Below are positions 52,301-60,596 of a stretch of DNA of 64,000 nt, one piece after another (position 1 is the first letter of the stretch; the number at the start of each line of letters is the position of its first letter). The notes under the pieces are model-generated. The model did no database searches. It was not told the DNA's origin and saw only the letters and a program-made list of their open reading frames with translations. The DNA is from Altererythrobacter sp. (lineage in GTDB: Bacteria; Pseudomonadota; Alphaproteobacteria; Sphingomonadales; Sphingomonadaceae): NCBI GenBank assembly GCA_016793865.1, contig JAEULJ010000009.1:1-64000 (forward strand), written 5' to 3'. A program made the position numbers and the translations under genes.

Positions 52301-54057
52301 ACGCCGGGACGCAGCGCGAGGCGAAAATCGTGGATCGTGCCCAGCCGCCCCTCGTCCAGCTCGGTCGGCAGTTCGGTGAGCACGCGAAAACCGAAGTTCT
52401 CCAGCGCCGGGACCGCATCCGACAACGGCAGGCTGCCTTCAGCCTGGTAGAGCTTGAGGCACAGGCGGGCGGCCTCCTCGCGGCTGCACACATAGAGCCG
52501 CGCATCGCGCTCGCGCCCGGCGTCGCTATCGCCGTGGCTTCCCAGCGCACGCATCCGGGCGATGTCCAGCGCCGCCTCATGCGCGCCCGAGCGGCCGCGA
52601 AACGCGGTGGGGAAGGCATCGGCCCAGCGCAGAGCCAGCGCGGCAGCGCGCCCCGGCTCCACCAGGCCGGAAAGCTCGCCCTCGACCGCCTCGCTCCAGC
52701 CGCGCAGCAAGGTCTGCAGTTGCGCGTCGAGGATGGCCTCGTCGGGTGCGGCGCTGCCGTCGCGGATGTCGAGGACGAAGCGCAGCATGGCGAGGTTGCC
52801 GCCCTCGACCTCCACGCTCCAGTCAAGCAACTGGCCGCTTGCACCGGCTTCCAGCAGCGTCTGGATCTCGAGCCGGATCTGGGTCGAGAGCATGTCTCGC
52901 GGCAGCCACACAAAGGCGAACAGATGGCGCTTGAGCGGAGCTTCGACCAGCATCAGCCGCGGCCGCGGCCGATCGACCAGGCTCATCATGGTGGTGGCGA
53001 CACGTTCGACGTCGGCCTCGGGGAAGCCGATCACCAGATCGTGCGGAAGCGCGGTCAGCGCGTGGACCAGCGCCTTGCCGGCATGGCCGCCGGCGTCCAG
53101 GTCCAGCCGCTCCATGATGCGGCCCAGCTCGCGCCGCAGACGCGGCACCGACCGGGGCGGCGCGGCGAGGCCGGCGCTGGTCCAGACCCCCGCATGAAGC
53201 GACAACGCGACGACCTCGCCCTTTTCCCTTCGCGGCACGATCAGCAGGTCGAGCGGCACGCGGCGATGCACGCGCGAAAGGTGATTGGCCTTGACGATCA
53301 GCAGCTCGCGGCGCTCCTTGCCGCGCTCGAACCAGCGGAAGGCGCGTTCGAAGGACGTATCGGCGAGCACCGGGACACTGCCGGCGCGGCAGATGCCGAG
53401 CTGTTCGGAAAACTGCCCGTCGCGGGTCCGCACCAGATGGCCGAGCTGTGTCAGCATCCCCTCGTCGAGCCAGCGCAGCAGGGCGGAACTTTCCGCATCG
53501 GCGTTCTCGATCGCGTCGGCATCCGCGCGCATGGCTGCGCGCAACCGGTCCCAATCCGCCACGGCGGCGCGGACGTCGGCCATTGTGGCGCGCAGCGCCT
53601 CGCGCAGATCGAGCCGCTTGCGCGCATCTATGCGAGCGGTCTCGACGTAGATGAGCGAATCGTGCTGGGCCCCTTCGGTGTTCTCGTCGTCGACGATACG
53701 CAGGAGCGTGCCGTCTTCGGAGCGTTCGACCGCCACCACCGGATGGATCAGCGCGTCGATGGCCAGCCCCTCGCCGGCGATCGCGGCGGCGGCGGAATCG
53801 ACCAGGAACGGCATGTCGGGATTGGCGATCGCGATCCGCAGCAGTCGGCGCGGGGCACCGACCGATTCGATTGCCAGCCCGGCTTCCTCGCCGCGCTGCA
53901 TCGCCGCGCCGAGCACGAAGCGCGCCGCGCTGTCGAGCTGCTCCTTGTCGAATTCGGGCTCTCCCGGAAGTCGCGAGGCGCGCATCCGACTGGTCAGCTC
54001 CCTGACCAGCTTTGCGGACGGTTCGACCGGGCTCGCGGCCTGTTTGCGTGCTGCCAT
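49333..54057 (-). CDS. gdhB: NAD-dependent glutamate dehydrogenase, large type
   Basis: A 1574-residue protein of the GDH-180 type that oxidises glutamate to 2-oxoglutarate, used when glutamate, proline or arginine serve as carbon sources. Seen: the catalytic-domain element [47 protein letters not shown], and [12 protein letters not shown] near the middle, and long N-terminal ACT-like and C-terminal helical regions. The start [11 protein letters not shown] at 54057 was chosen from family fit. PutA at 29 kb feeds it. The next gene, a flavoprotein, overlaps it by 8 bases, an unusual association. Confidence 0.94.
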   Translation of the reverse strand: MAARKQAASPVEPSAKLVRELTSRMRASRLPGEPEFDKEQLDSAARFVLGAAMQRGEEAGLAIESVGAPRRLLRIAIANPDMPFLVDSAAAAIAGEGLAIDALIHPVVAVERSEDGTLLRIVDDENTEGAQHDSLIYVETARIDARKRLDLREALRATMADVRAAVADWDRLRAAMRADADAIENADAESSALLRWLDEGMLTQLGHLVRTRDGQFSEQLGICRAGSVPVLADTSFERAFRWFERGKERRELLIVKANHLSRVHRRVPLDLLIVPRREKGEVVALSLHAGVWTSAGLAAPPRSVPRLRRELGRIMERLDLDAGGHAGKALVHALTALPHDLVIGFPEADVERVATTMMSLVDRPRPRLMLVEAPLKRHLFAFVWLPRDMLSTQIRLEIQTLLEAGASGQLLDWSVEVEGGNLAMLRFVLDIRDGSAAPDEAILDAQLQTLLRGWSEAVEGELSGLVEPGRAAALALRWADAFPTAFRGRSGAHEAALDIARMRALGSHGDSDAGRERDARLYVCSREEAARLCLKLYQAEGSLPLSDAVPALENFGFRVLTELPTELDEGRLGTIHDFRLALRPGVDPSGLVARAGAIEQAFAAVLNGEAENDSFNRLVPEVGLSAREADWLRAFYRYLRQAGISFTIYTVVDALARAPAVTRALVSLFTALHDPAFAGDREAAAEDARGAVRRGLARVAAINDDRLLRLYLALIEAILRTNAFSAGGEEALVFKLDSALVPGLPRPVPWREIWVYSRRVEGIHLRAGPIARGGLRWSDRRDDFRTEILGLMKAQRVKNAVIVPTGAKGGFYPKQLPDITQDRDGWAAEGQASYEVFIRALLSVTDNIVGGKVVHPAGMLVRDGNDPYFVVAADKGTAKFSDVANAIAQSRNFWLGDAFASGGSKGYDHKAMGITAKGAWVSVQRHFLELGVDVQTQTVRVAGCGDMSGDVFGNGMLLSKAIKLVAAFDHRHIFIDPDPDPARSWTERKRMFELPRSSWADYDKALVSKGGGVWPRDSKSIKLSRQAQAALGVTASEMEPEAVISAILKAPVDLLWFGGIGTYVKASAENNAQVGDPTNDALRVDGAEIRARVIGEGANLGVTQAGRIEFALGGGRINTDFIDNSAGVDCSDNEVNIKIALAAAMRAGKLSEPKRVKLLAEMTDDVARIVLDDNRLQALALSVAQSGGARVTEAQLRLMDSLEERGELDRRTEGLADNETLARRARDGLGLTRPELAVLLSSVKLALQDAIEKSALSADAALEPLLLGAFPAPMQKKFAAEIRAHQLRRNLVATKLANRIVNRLGVVHPFELAEEEGAALEDVAAAYAVTEQLFDMEPLFADIDDAAMPEAARLLLLDGAAKGMRIQMADVLCSGVAGEGAAAAAQQLRAGVAKLAGQVDDLLAPEGVQLATRLRQDFADAGAPEALARRVVTLFEMDGAVGLARLALETGIDVDPLTRGFIDLGIALGLDWAQGTAALMSPSDVWERLLVAGLARDFQQMRFDFLRRLARRKGAKEDMPAAVAAWVAKQGTGVRGFRATIERAQAQGSVAPAMLAQIASIARALLGRQDGSHG

Positions 54058-54136
54058 GCAAATATCCGGCGGCCAGAAGGATTGGCCGCCCGCTCCTCTC
54101 AACGACGCATAGCGCCAGCTCTCTCTGGCTCGCGCG

Positions 54137-55135
54137 TTAGGAGGCTGCGACGCCGTCCGCAAGCTGCGCCATGGCCAGCGCCAGCCCTCGCTCGCGCAGG
54201 GCGGGATCGAAGGTGGGGCCGGCGAACACGATCTCGTCGGCGCCGGTGCGGGCGATGAAGGCGCGGACTTGGTCGGCAGCTTCCGCGGCGGTGCCGATGG
54301 CGCTCGCCTGGCCGATATGCTCCAGCATCGCCCGGGCCTGCGGCGGCAGCGTGGCGCGATAGTTCTCGATCGGCGGGGGCAGCTTGCCGGGCTGCCCCGT
54401 GCGTAGCCGCACGAAGGCCTGAAGCTGCGAGCTGGCGAGATATTCCGCTTCCGCCGCGCTATCGGCCACGAACAGGTTCATCGCGGCCATCACATGGGGC
54501 CGCGCAAGCGTTGCGGAGGGGCGGAAGTCGCGGCGATAGAGTTCCAGCGCCGCATCGAGATGGTCGGGCGCGAAGTGGCTGGCGAAGGCATAAGGCAGGC
54601 CGAGCTGCGCCGCGAGCGAGGCGCCGAACAGGCTGGAACCGAGCATCCACATCTCGACAACCGCGCCATGACCGGGAGTGGCGCGGATCGCCAGCTCCGG
54701 TTCGCCGGTCAGCAGTCCCCGCAGTTCCACCACATCCTGCGGGAACATTTCGGCCGCGCGGTGGAGATCCTTGCGAAGCGCCCGCTGGAGTTCCGGCCCG
54801 GCACCGGGCGCGCGGCCCAGGCCCAGATCGACGCGGCCGGGGAACAGCGCGGCCAGCGTCCCGAACTGCTCGGCGATCTGGAACGGGGTGTGGTTGGGCA
54901 GCATTATCCCGCCCGATCCGATGCGAATGGTGCGGGTCGCGTTGCCTATGTGAGCCAGCACCACGGCGGTCGCCCCGCCGGCGATCCCGTCCATAGCATG
55001 ATGCTCCGCCACCCAGAAACGGTGGCAGCCCGCCGCCTCCGCAGCGCGGGCGAGGCTGGCGGCGGCCGTGAAGGCTTGCTCCATCGTGCCGCCCTCGCGC
55101 ACGGGAACGAGGTCGAGGATAGAGAACGCGGTCAT
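54137..55135 (-). CDS. LLM-class flavin-dependent oxidoreductase
   Basis: A 332-residue bacterial-luciferase-like protein with a TIM-barrel fold. Seen: ILDLVPVREGGTMEQAF near the N-terminus, RFWVAEHHAMDGIAGGATAV, VDLGLGRAPGAGPE and VMAAMNLFVADSA, typical of the MsnO8/YhbW group. Flavin (FMNH2) would come from a separate reductase. The physiological substrate is unknown. The ATG overlaps the stop of the TPR gene in ATGA, so translation is coupled. Confidence 0.9.
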   Translation of the reverse strand: MTAFSILDLVPVREGGTMEQAFTAAASLARAAEAAGCHRFWVAEHHAMDGIAGGATAVVLAHIGNATRTIRIGSGGIMLPNHTPFQIAEQFGTLAALFPGRVDLGLGRAPGAGPELQRALRKDLHRAAEMFPQDVVELRGLLTGEPELAIRATPGHGAVVEMWMLGSSLFGASLAAQLGLPYAFASHFAPDHLDAALELYRRDFRPSATLARPHVMAAMNLFVADSAAEAEYLASSQLQAFVRLRTGQPGKLPPPIENYRATLPPQARAMLEHIGQASAIGTAAEAADQVRAFIARTGADEIVFAGPTFDPALRERGLALAMAQLADGVAAS

Positions 55136-55962
55136 CGCTTCAGCTGCTCCAGATATCCGCGCGCGGTTGCCGCCTGCTCGCTGTTCGGGGCGGCGGCGAT
55201 CACCGATTCGAAGCTCTGCCGCGCCGCCGCCTCGCGCCCGCTCAGCGCCGCGATCACCCCGGCTTCCAGCCCGATCGCGGGCTCGCGCGGCTCAAGCGCG
55301 GCGGCCCGCTCGATGTGCTGCTGCGCCGCGGCGAGATCGCCCTGCCGCCGCGAGAGCGTGGCGGACAGCAGCCAGGCGTTCGCATCGGCGGGGCTGAGTC
55401 CGCGCGCCTCCGTAAGCGCGGCCATCGCCTCGGATGGGCGCTTGAGCGCGACGAGCGCAATGGCGCGCTCCTGCGCGATCTCGCCGGCCAGCATCGCATC
55501 GCCGCCGGCCTCGACCCGGGCGCTATCGAGCGCGGCGAGCGCATCGCCGGGCTTGTTCTGTGCCAGCAGCGCGGTGCCGGCCAGCGCACCCATTCGCGCG
55601 CGGAAGTGGGGTTCGCTCGCATCCTCGCGTGCGGCGAGGAAGGCTGCCGAGGCGGTGGGCCAATCCCCGGCATTGCCGGCCGCCACGCCCAGGCAATGCC
55701 GACCGGTCGCGCGCTGTCCGCCCGTGGTGCGTGCGACCCATTCCTCTGCCATCGCGCGCGCCTTCGCAGGATCGTCCTGTGCGGTGGACAGGCAGGTGGC
55801 GATGGCCGGCGGCGGCTGTACTCTCCCGCTGGCGCGGGCACCGCCATCTGCGCCGCGCGGCGGGCGATTGCGCAGTTCTTCGGGGATTCCGGGGGCCTGG
55901 CCTGCAGTAGGGTCGATGCCGGCCTGCATCATTATCAGGGCCAGGCCGAGGAGGGGATTCAT
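55132..55962 (-). CDS. secreted tetratricopeptide repeat protein
   Basis: A 276-residue protein with a hydrophobic N-terminus ([15 protein letters not shown], a possible signal or anchor), a Pro-rich linker and then TPR-like helix pairs from about residue 60 to the end, including NAGDWPTASAAFLAAREDAS, NKPGDALAALDSA, and RQGDLAAAQQHIERAAALEP. TPRs mediate protein contacts. The gene overlaps the hydrolase stop upstream and the luciferase-like start downstream by ATGA-type joints, forming a three-gene coupled unit. No partner can be named. Confidence 0.8.
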   Translation of the reverse strand: MNPLLGLALIMMQAGIDPTAGQAPGIPEELRNRPPRGADGGARASGRVQPPPAIATCLSTAQDDPAKARAMAEEWVARTTGGQRATGRHCLGVAAGNAGDWPTASAAFLAAREDASEPHFRARMGALAGTALLAQNKPGDALAALDSARVEAGGDAMLAGEIAQERAIALVALKRPSEAMAALTEARGLSPADANAWLLSATLSRRQGDLAAAQQHIERAAALEPREPAIGLEAGVIAALSGREAAARQSFESVIAAAPNSEQAATARGYLEQLKR

Positions 55963-56708
55963 GGCGGGGTTTCTCCGGCAATTTCGGCCAGGGTTCGCAG
56001 CAGAAACGCGATGTCCTGGGGACGGGACAGGCGGTGGTCGCCATCCTTGACCAGCGTGACCTGTACATCGGCCGAACGCAACGCCGCGGCGAGGCGCAGG
56101 CTGATTTCGGGGGGCACGTCGGTATCGCGCTGGCCGTGAATCAGGCGCACGGGACAGTCGATCGCGATTTCCTGTCCGAGCCGCAGCAGCGCCTCGCCAT
56201 CGGCATGGAAGCCGGGATGGTGCGGGGTCGGCTCGGGACCGTAGGGGTTGGCTTCCAGAACGGTATGCCCCGCAGCAAGCCGGGCCCTGTCCTCGGTGGT
56301 CCGGCCCCACTGAGTGAAATCCGGCGCCGCCGCGATGCCGATCATGGCCCCTACCCGGCTGCCCAATACCTCAGCCACCAGCAGCATGAGCCAGCCGCCC
56401 ATCGAGGATCCGATCAGGATGACCGGCCCCTGAGCGCGCACCTCGACGAGCGCCACCACCTCGTCGCGCCAGCGGCTCAGCGTCCCGTCCGCGAAATCGC
56501 CCTCGCTCTCGCCGCAACCTGAATAGTCCAGCAACAGGCATGCGCGCCCGTCGCGCTCTGCCCAGGCGAACAGTGCGGTGGCCTTGCCGCCCGCCATGTC
56601 GGACATGTATCCGGGCAGGAACACCAGCGTCGGGCCCCGGCCCGCGAGCTGGCGAAACGCGATCCGCCGCCCATCGGGCATGGTGTGGAAGGCGGGAGCG
56701 GCGTCCAT
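55959..56708 (-). CDS. alpha/beta hydrolase
   Basis: A 249-residue alpha/beta hydrolase. Seen: [29 protein letters not shown], the nucleophile elbow [21 protein letters not shown] with the acid, and [11 protein letters not shown] with the catalytic His. The group includes palmitoyl-thioesterase-like (ABHD10) proteins of Alphaproteobacteria. The start [11 protein letters not shown] at 56708 gives the usual N-terminus. It is the first gene of the coupled minus-strand unit and lies divergent from the thrS leader region. Confidence 0.88.
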   Translation of the reverse strand: MDAAPAFHTMPDGRRIAFRQLAGRGPTLVFLPGYMSDMAGGKATALFAWAERDGRACLLLDYSGCGESEGDFADGTLSRWRDEVVALVEVRAQGPVILIGSSMGGWLMLLVAEVLGSRVGAMIGIAAAPDFTQWGRTTEDRARLAAGHTVLEANPYGPEPTPHHPGFHADGEALLRLGQEIAIDCPVRLIHGQRDTDVPPEISLRLAAALRSADVQVTLVKDGDHRLSRPQDIAFLLRTLAEIAGETPP

Positions 56709-56763
56709 GCGCCGACATGTCGGCATTCGGGCGGGAAACGGCAAGGCCGGCGTTCGCGCGCTC

Positions 56764-56792
56764 TTGCTGGAACCGCACCGCACGGCTATCGC
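56764..56792 (+). promoter_or_regulatory. candidate promoter of the thrS leader
   Basis: TTGCTG (56764-56769) and TATCGC (56787-56792) are 17 bases apart. The expected transcription start, about 7 bases on, would coincide with the ATG at 56799, giving a leaderless message. The match is moderate and no experimental start is available. Confidence 0.4.
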
Positions 56793-56798
56793 CCGCGC

Positions 56799-56867
56799 AT
56801 GGCCGCGATGCAGACCTCGACTACGACCACTACCGGCTTCGCTCGGGGGCGGATGGTCGCGCGTTAG
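56799..56867 (+). CDS. threonine-rich leader peptide of thrS
   Basis: A 22-residue open frame ending in TAG at 56865-56867. The peptide is [20 protein letters not shown] then AR: six Thr in the seven residues 6-12, from codons ACC, ACT, ACG, ACC, ACT and ACC, with one Ser between. ACT is otherwise rare in this GC-rich sequence. It lies 124 bases upstream of the threonyl-tRNA synthetase gene. No ribosome site precedes it, which fits a leaderless start, as known for the trpL leader in Sinorhizobium meliloti. The likely role is sensing charged tRNA-Thr by ribosome stalling to control thrS (inference). Confidence 0.65.
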   Translation: MAAMQTSTTTTTGFARGRMVAR

Positions 56868-56910
56868 CCGCCGCCGCCGCTGCCCGGGATGGCGGGCGGC
56901 GCGGCGTTCC
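56845..56910 (+). promoter_or_regulatory. GC-rich alternative RNA pairings between leader and thrS
   Basis: GGCGG (56848-56852), within the last leader codons, can pair with CCGCC (56868-56872). The following GCC repeats (56870-56885) can instead pair with GGGCGGCGCGGCG (56894-56906), with an inner GCCC/GGGC stem. This is an antiterminator/terminator-like choice, but no U-run follows the second hairpin (TTCCTCC), so classic transcription attenuation is not assured. Confidence 0.35.
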
Positions 56911-56991
56911 TCCTGTCATCGGTTTTCCAACGCCGGACTTTGCGCTGCCTTGGCCCTGTGCCATGGGCGCGCCACACGAGACGGTAAGACG

Positions 56992-58989
56992 ATGACGGAC
57001 CTCTTCAAGATCAGCCTTCCCGATGGTTCGGTGCGCGAAGTGCCGCCCGGCAGCACGCCTGCAGACATCGCCACCGCGATCGGGCCGGGCCTGGCCAAAG
57101 CGGCGCTGGCGGCGCGAGTGGATGGCGAGTTGCGCGATCTCAACCGCGCCTTCGAAGGCGATGCAAGCCTCGCGCTGGTGACCAGCCGCGACGAGGCCGA
57201 CGCGCTCGAACTGGCGCGTCACGACTATGCTCATGTCCTGGCCGAGGCGGTGCAGGGCCTGTGGCCGGGCACGCAGATCACTTTCGGTCCGGCGACCGAG
57301 GACGGCTTCTACTACGACGTCATGGCGCCAGCGAGCCGGGGTCCGTTCACGCTCGACGATCTGCCCGCCATCGAGGAGCGGATGCGCGCCATCATCGTGG
57401 CGGACAAGCCGCTGACGCGCGAGGTGTGGAGCCGCCAGCAGCTCATCGACAAATGGGCTGCCGAAGGTGAGAGCTTCAAGGCCGAATGGGCCGCCGAGCT
57501 TCCCGAGGGCGAGGAGCTGACGGTCTATCGCAGCGGCGAGGACTGGCTCGACATGTGCCGCGGGCCGCACCTGCCTTCCACCGGCAAGCTCGATCCGGCG
57601 GCATTCAAGCTCATGCGCGTCGCGGGTGCATACTGGCGCGGCGACCAGAGGAACGCGCAGCTCACGCGCATCTATGGCACCGGCTGGCTGAACCGTAAGC
57701 AGCTCGACCAGCACCTCCACCGGCTCGAGGAAGCCGCCAAGCGCGACCATCGCAAGCTCGGCCGCGAGATGGACCTGTTCCATCTCCAGGAAGAAGCCCA
57801 CGGCAGCGTGTTCTGGCATCCGCAAGGCTTCAAGATCTGGCGCGAGCTGGAGGCGTATATGCGCCGGGCCATCGATGGCTCTGGCTACCGCGAGGTCAAG
57901 ACCCCGCAGGTGATGGATGCGCGCCAGTGGGAACAGTCCGGCCACTGGGGCAAGTATCGCGAGAATATGTTCGTGATCCCCGACGAGGTGCCTAACACCG
58001 AGGACCACGGGCCTATCGTCAGCGATGCCGCCGAATGGATGGCGCTCAAGCCGATGAACTGCCCGGCGCATGTCCTGATCTTCCGCCAGGGGCTGAAGAG
58101 CTACCGCGATCTGCCGCTGCGGCTTTACGAGAACGGCTGCTGCCACCGCAACGAGCCGCATGGTGCGCTCCACGGGCTGATGCGGGTGCGCCAGTTCACC
58201 CAGGACGACGCGCATATCTTCTGCCGCGAGGATCAGATCGTGGCCGAGGTGCGCGCCTTCTGCGAACTTGCCGACCGCATCTACAAGGATTTCGGCTTCA
58301 CCTATGCGGTCAAGCTGGCGTTGCGGCCGGAGCAACGCTTCGGCTCCGATGCGGATTGGGACAAGGCCGAGGCGGAACTGCGCCAGGCGGTTGTGGATGC
58401 CGGCATGGCCACGCAGGAATATGGCTGGGAAGAGCTGCCGGGCGAGGGCGCGTTCTACGCCCCCAAGCTCGAATGGCACCTGACCGACGCGATCGGGCGG
58501 ACCTGGCAGGTGGGCACGATCCAGTCCGACCGCGTGCTGCCCGAACGGCTCGACGCGAGCTATGTGGGCGAGGACGGCGAGAAGCACCGCCCGGTGATGC
58601 TCCACCGCGCGATCTTCGGCTCCTACGAACGCTTCATCGGCATACTGATCGAGCATTTCGCGGGGCGCCTGCCCGCCTGGCTTGCGCCGACCCAGGCCGT
58701 GGTGGCCACCATCGTGTCAGATGCGGACAGCTATGCGGGAGAGGTCGCGGCTCGTCTGGAGGCCGCTGGCCTCCGAGCCGAGAGCGATACCCGCAACGAG
58801 AAGATCAATTACAAGGTGCGCGAGCACAGCCTCGCCAAGGTTCCCTTCCTGCTTGTCGTGGGCAAGCGCGAGGCAGAAGAGGGTACCGTGGCGGTGCGCA
58901 TACTGGGTGAGAAGGAGCAGCAAGTGACGACCCTGAATGAAGCCATTGCCATGATCACGAAGGCGGCCACCGCGCCGGACCTGCGCTGA
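56992..58989 (+). CDS. thrS: threonyl-tRNA synthetase
   Basis: A 665-residue cytosolic class II aminoacyl-tRNA synthetase. Domains: TGS (about 1-62), the editing domain with [11 protein letters not shown] (HxxxH) and DMCRGPHLP, the catalytic core (about 260-540) with motif 2 [13 protein letters not shown] followed by [14 protein letters not shown], and motif 3 [18 protein letters not shown]; the anticodon-binding domain closes the protein. The start [12 protein letters not shown] at 56992 fits the family; in-frame sequence upstream is open to 56578 but crosses the leader region. The Thr-rich leader suggests regulation by tRNA-Thr charging. Confidence 0.97.
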   Translation: MTDLFKISLPDGSVREVPPGSTPADIATAIGPGLAKAALAARVDGELRDLNRAFEGDASLALVTSRDEADALELARHDYAHVLAEAVQGLWPGTQITFGPATEDGFYYDVMAPASRGPFTLDDLPAIEERMRAIIVADKPLTREVWSRQQLIDKWAAEGESFKAEWAAELPEGEELTVYRSGEDWLDMCRGPHLPSTGKLDPAAFKLMRVAGAYWRGDQRNAQLTRIYGTGWLNRKQLDQHLHRLEEAAKRDHRKLGREMDLFHLQEEAHGSVFWHPQGFKIWRELEAYMRRAIDGSGYREVKTPQVMDARQWEQSGHWGKYRENMFVIPDEVPNTEDHGPIVSDAAEWMALKPMNCPAHVLIFRQGLKSYRDLPLRLYENGCCHRNEPHGALHGLMRVRQFTQDDAHIFCREDQIVAEVRAFCELADRIYKDFGFTYAVKLALRPEQRFGSDADWDKAEAELRQAVVDAGMATQEYGWEELPGEGAFYAPKLEWHLTDAIGRTWQVGTIQSDRVLPERLDASYVGEDGEKHRPVMLHRAIFGSYERFIGILIEHFAGRLPAWLAPTQAVVATIVSDADSYAGEVAARLEAAGLRAESDTRNEKINYKVREHSLAKVPFLLVVGKREAEEGTVAVRILGEKEQQVTTLNEAIAMITKAATAPDLR

Positions 58990-59408
58990 TGCGCGCGCTT
59001 CTGGTACTCGCCGCGCCGCTGGCGTTGACCGCGTGCGACAAGCCGGCGGCAGCGCCCGAGGCCCCGGTCGGGACGCCGGCTGCAAGCGCCACAACCGTGA
59101 CCAGCGCGGCGCAGAAGGCCTATGCCGCCGTCAACGATCAGATGCATTCGGCGATGGCGGCCGTTCCGACCGATGCCGACGAGGCATTCATGCGCGGGAT
59201 GATCGCGCACCATCGCGGGGCGATGGCGATGTCCGAAGTCGAGCTGCGTTACGGCAAGGACAAGCAGGCCCGCGACCTCGCGCAACGGATCATCGACGCC
59301 CAAGGGGCGGAAATCGCCGAGATGGAAGCCTGGCTCAAGCGGCGCGATGCCCCCGCTTCACCGGCAGCCGATGCCCCGGCGACCGGATCGCAGCACGCAG
59401 GGCATTGA
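58989..59408 (+). CDS. DUF305 domain lipoprotein
   Basis: A 139-residue predicted lipoprotein: [18 protein letters not shown], with lipobox LTAC and Cys16. The mature part contains a DUF305 (ferritin-like helical) core, with DEAFMRGMIAHHRGAMAMSE, the conserved HHxxAxxM element of likely metal-binding His and Met, and RIIDAQGAEIAEMEAWL. The ATG overlaps the thrS stop by one base (TGATG), so it is probably co-translated with thrS. DUF305 proteins are often linked to copper; here the role is unproven. Confidence 0.87.
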   Translation: MRALLVLAAPLALTACDKPAAAPEAPVGTPAASATTVTSAAQKAYAAVNDQMHSAMAAVPTDADEAFMRGMIAHHRGAMAMSEVELRYGKDKQARDLAQRIIDAQGAEIAEMEAWLKRRDAPASPAADAPATGSQHAGH

Positions 59409-59423
59409 GCCCGCCGCTTCGGT

Positions 59424-59552
59424 TCAGAATGGTAGCGGCGGCCCGGCGAGGATCAGGGCCGCCGCGCATCCCGCCACGATGATCGCGCGCAGAACGTCCG
59501 CGCTGCGGTCGAGGGCTGTGAGCGTGATCGGCAGGATCCTGGTACGCGCCAT
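59424..59552 (-). CDS. 42-residue putative membrane protein
   Basis: A small open frame starting MARTRILPITLTALDRSADV and ending LAGPPLPF, with one hydrophobic stretch AIIVAGCAAALILAG (about residues 23-37) fit for a single membrane span. The ATG at 59552 is preceded by CCAGGTC. It lies 35 bases after the agmatine deiminase stop on the same strand. This is consistent with a small co-transcribed membrane protein, but it could be chance; there is no similarity I recognise. Confidence 0.4.
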   Translation of the reverse strand: MARTRILPITLTALDRSADVLRAIIVAGCAAALILAGPPLPF

Positions 59553-59587
59553 GACCTGGACACTGCGCTGCAATTCCTAACGAAAGG

Positions 59588-60580
59588 TTAACCCTGCCAT
59601 CCGGCGGAGGGCATCTGCTGGCTGGCGCAGTGGAAGCCGCCCCCGCCCGCCAGAACGGCATCGGCCGGCAATCCGACGGTCGCCCGATCCGGGAACAGCG
59701 CGGCGATGGCGGCTACCCCGTCATCGTCGTGCGGAGAGCCGAAGGTGGGCACGACCACCAGCTTCGAGGTAATCGCGAAATTGGCGTAGCTGGCCGGCTC
59801 GACGAGATCGCCTCGGGTGACGAGGCCGGGAGAGGGGATCTCGGTCACCTCCACTCCGAACGCCTCGGCCCGCGCCTTGGCGTCGGCATAGACGGCGGCG
59901 TTGGGATCGCCGGCTCCGGTTGCGCGCGGCAGGGCCAGCTTCCCCGGCGCGACGAAACGGGCGAGGTTGTCGACATGGCCATCGGTGTGGTCGTTGAGCA
60001 GCCCGTCTCCGAGCCACAGAACCCGCGCGAAGCCCAGATCGCGGCCCAGCCGCACCTCGATATCCTCGCGACCGAGCTGGGGATTGCGGTTGGGATTGAG
60101 CAGGCACTGCTCGGTGGTGACGACGAGGTTCGTCCCGTCTCCGTCGATCGCCCCGCCCTCGAGAATCCAGTCGCAGCTATCCAGCTCCAGCCCTTCGTCG
60201 TGGGCGAGTTCGGCGCCTACCGTCTGGTCACCCGGCATCAGATACTTCCCGCCCCAGCCGTTGAATCCGAAACGGCGCGCGGCGCGCTCGCCCGCGCCGT
60301 CGGTCAGCACCAGCGGGCCGGTGTCGCGAAGCCACACGTCGCCGAACTCGCGCCGTTCCAGAGCGACCGCGCCCGACACCAGCGCCCGCGCACGCGCCTC
60401 GTTGGCGGCATCGCGAACCAGCAGCCGGACGCGCTGCCCACTCTCCGCCACCGCATTGGCGAAGGCAGCGATCTGCTCCTGCGCGCGGCCCAGCACCTCG
60501 GGCCATTCCTCGGCGTCGTGCGGGAATCCTATCCACAGCCAGTCCTGCGGCGCCCATTCGGGCGGCATCTGCCAGTTCAT
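59588..60580 (-). CDS. aguA: agmatine deiminase
   Basis: A 330-residue enzyme that converts agmatine to N-carbamoylputrescine, part of arginine-derived putrescine synthesis or use. Seen: FGDVWLRDTGPLVL with an Asp of the active site, EGGAIDGDGTNLVVTTEQCLL, DHTDGHVDNLARFV with the catalytic His, and GGGGFHCASQQMP with the nucleophilic Cys near the end, the PPADalpha family pattern. The length fits. The partner N-carbamoylputrescine amidase (aguB) is not seen here. It follows the M28 peptidase by 16 bases. Confidence 0.95.
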   Translation of the reverse strand: MNWQMPPEWAPQDWLWIGFPHDAEEWPEVLGRAQEQIAAFANAVAESGQRVRLLVRDAANEARARALVSGAVALERREFGDVWLRDTGPLVLTDGAGERAARRFGFNGWGGKYLMPGDQTVGAELAHDEGLELDSCDWILEGGAIDGDGTNLVVTTEQCLLNPNRNPQLGREDIEVRLGRDLGFARVLWLGDGLLNDHTDGHVDNLARFVAPGKLALPRATGAGDPNAAVYADAKARAEAFGVEVTEIPSPGLVTRGDLVEPASYANFAITSKLVVVPTFGSPHDDDGVAAIAALFPDRATVGLPADAVLAGGGGFHCASQQMPSAGWQG

Positions 60581-60596
60581 GCCGAGGCTGGCCCGG

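Noticed and set aside
51142-54258. A plus-strand open frame of about 1,038 codons opposite glutamate dehydrogenase
   Set aside because: The translation is Arg/His/Gln/Gly-rich without family motifs. It is the usual antisense shadow of a GC-rich gene; NAD-GDH is clear on the other strand.
59335-59661. A 108-codon minus-strand frame across the DUF305/aguA junction
   Set aside because: It overlaps both flanking genes, has no coding features, and is out of frame with the better 42-residue candidate.
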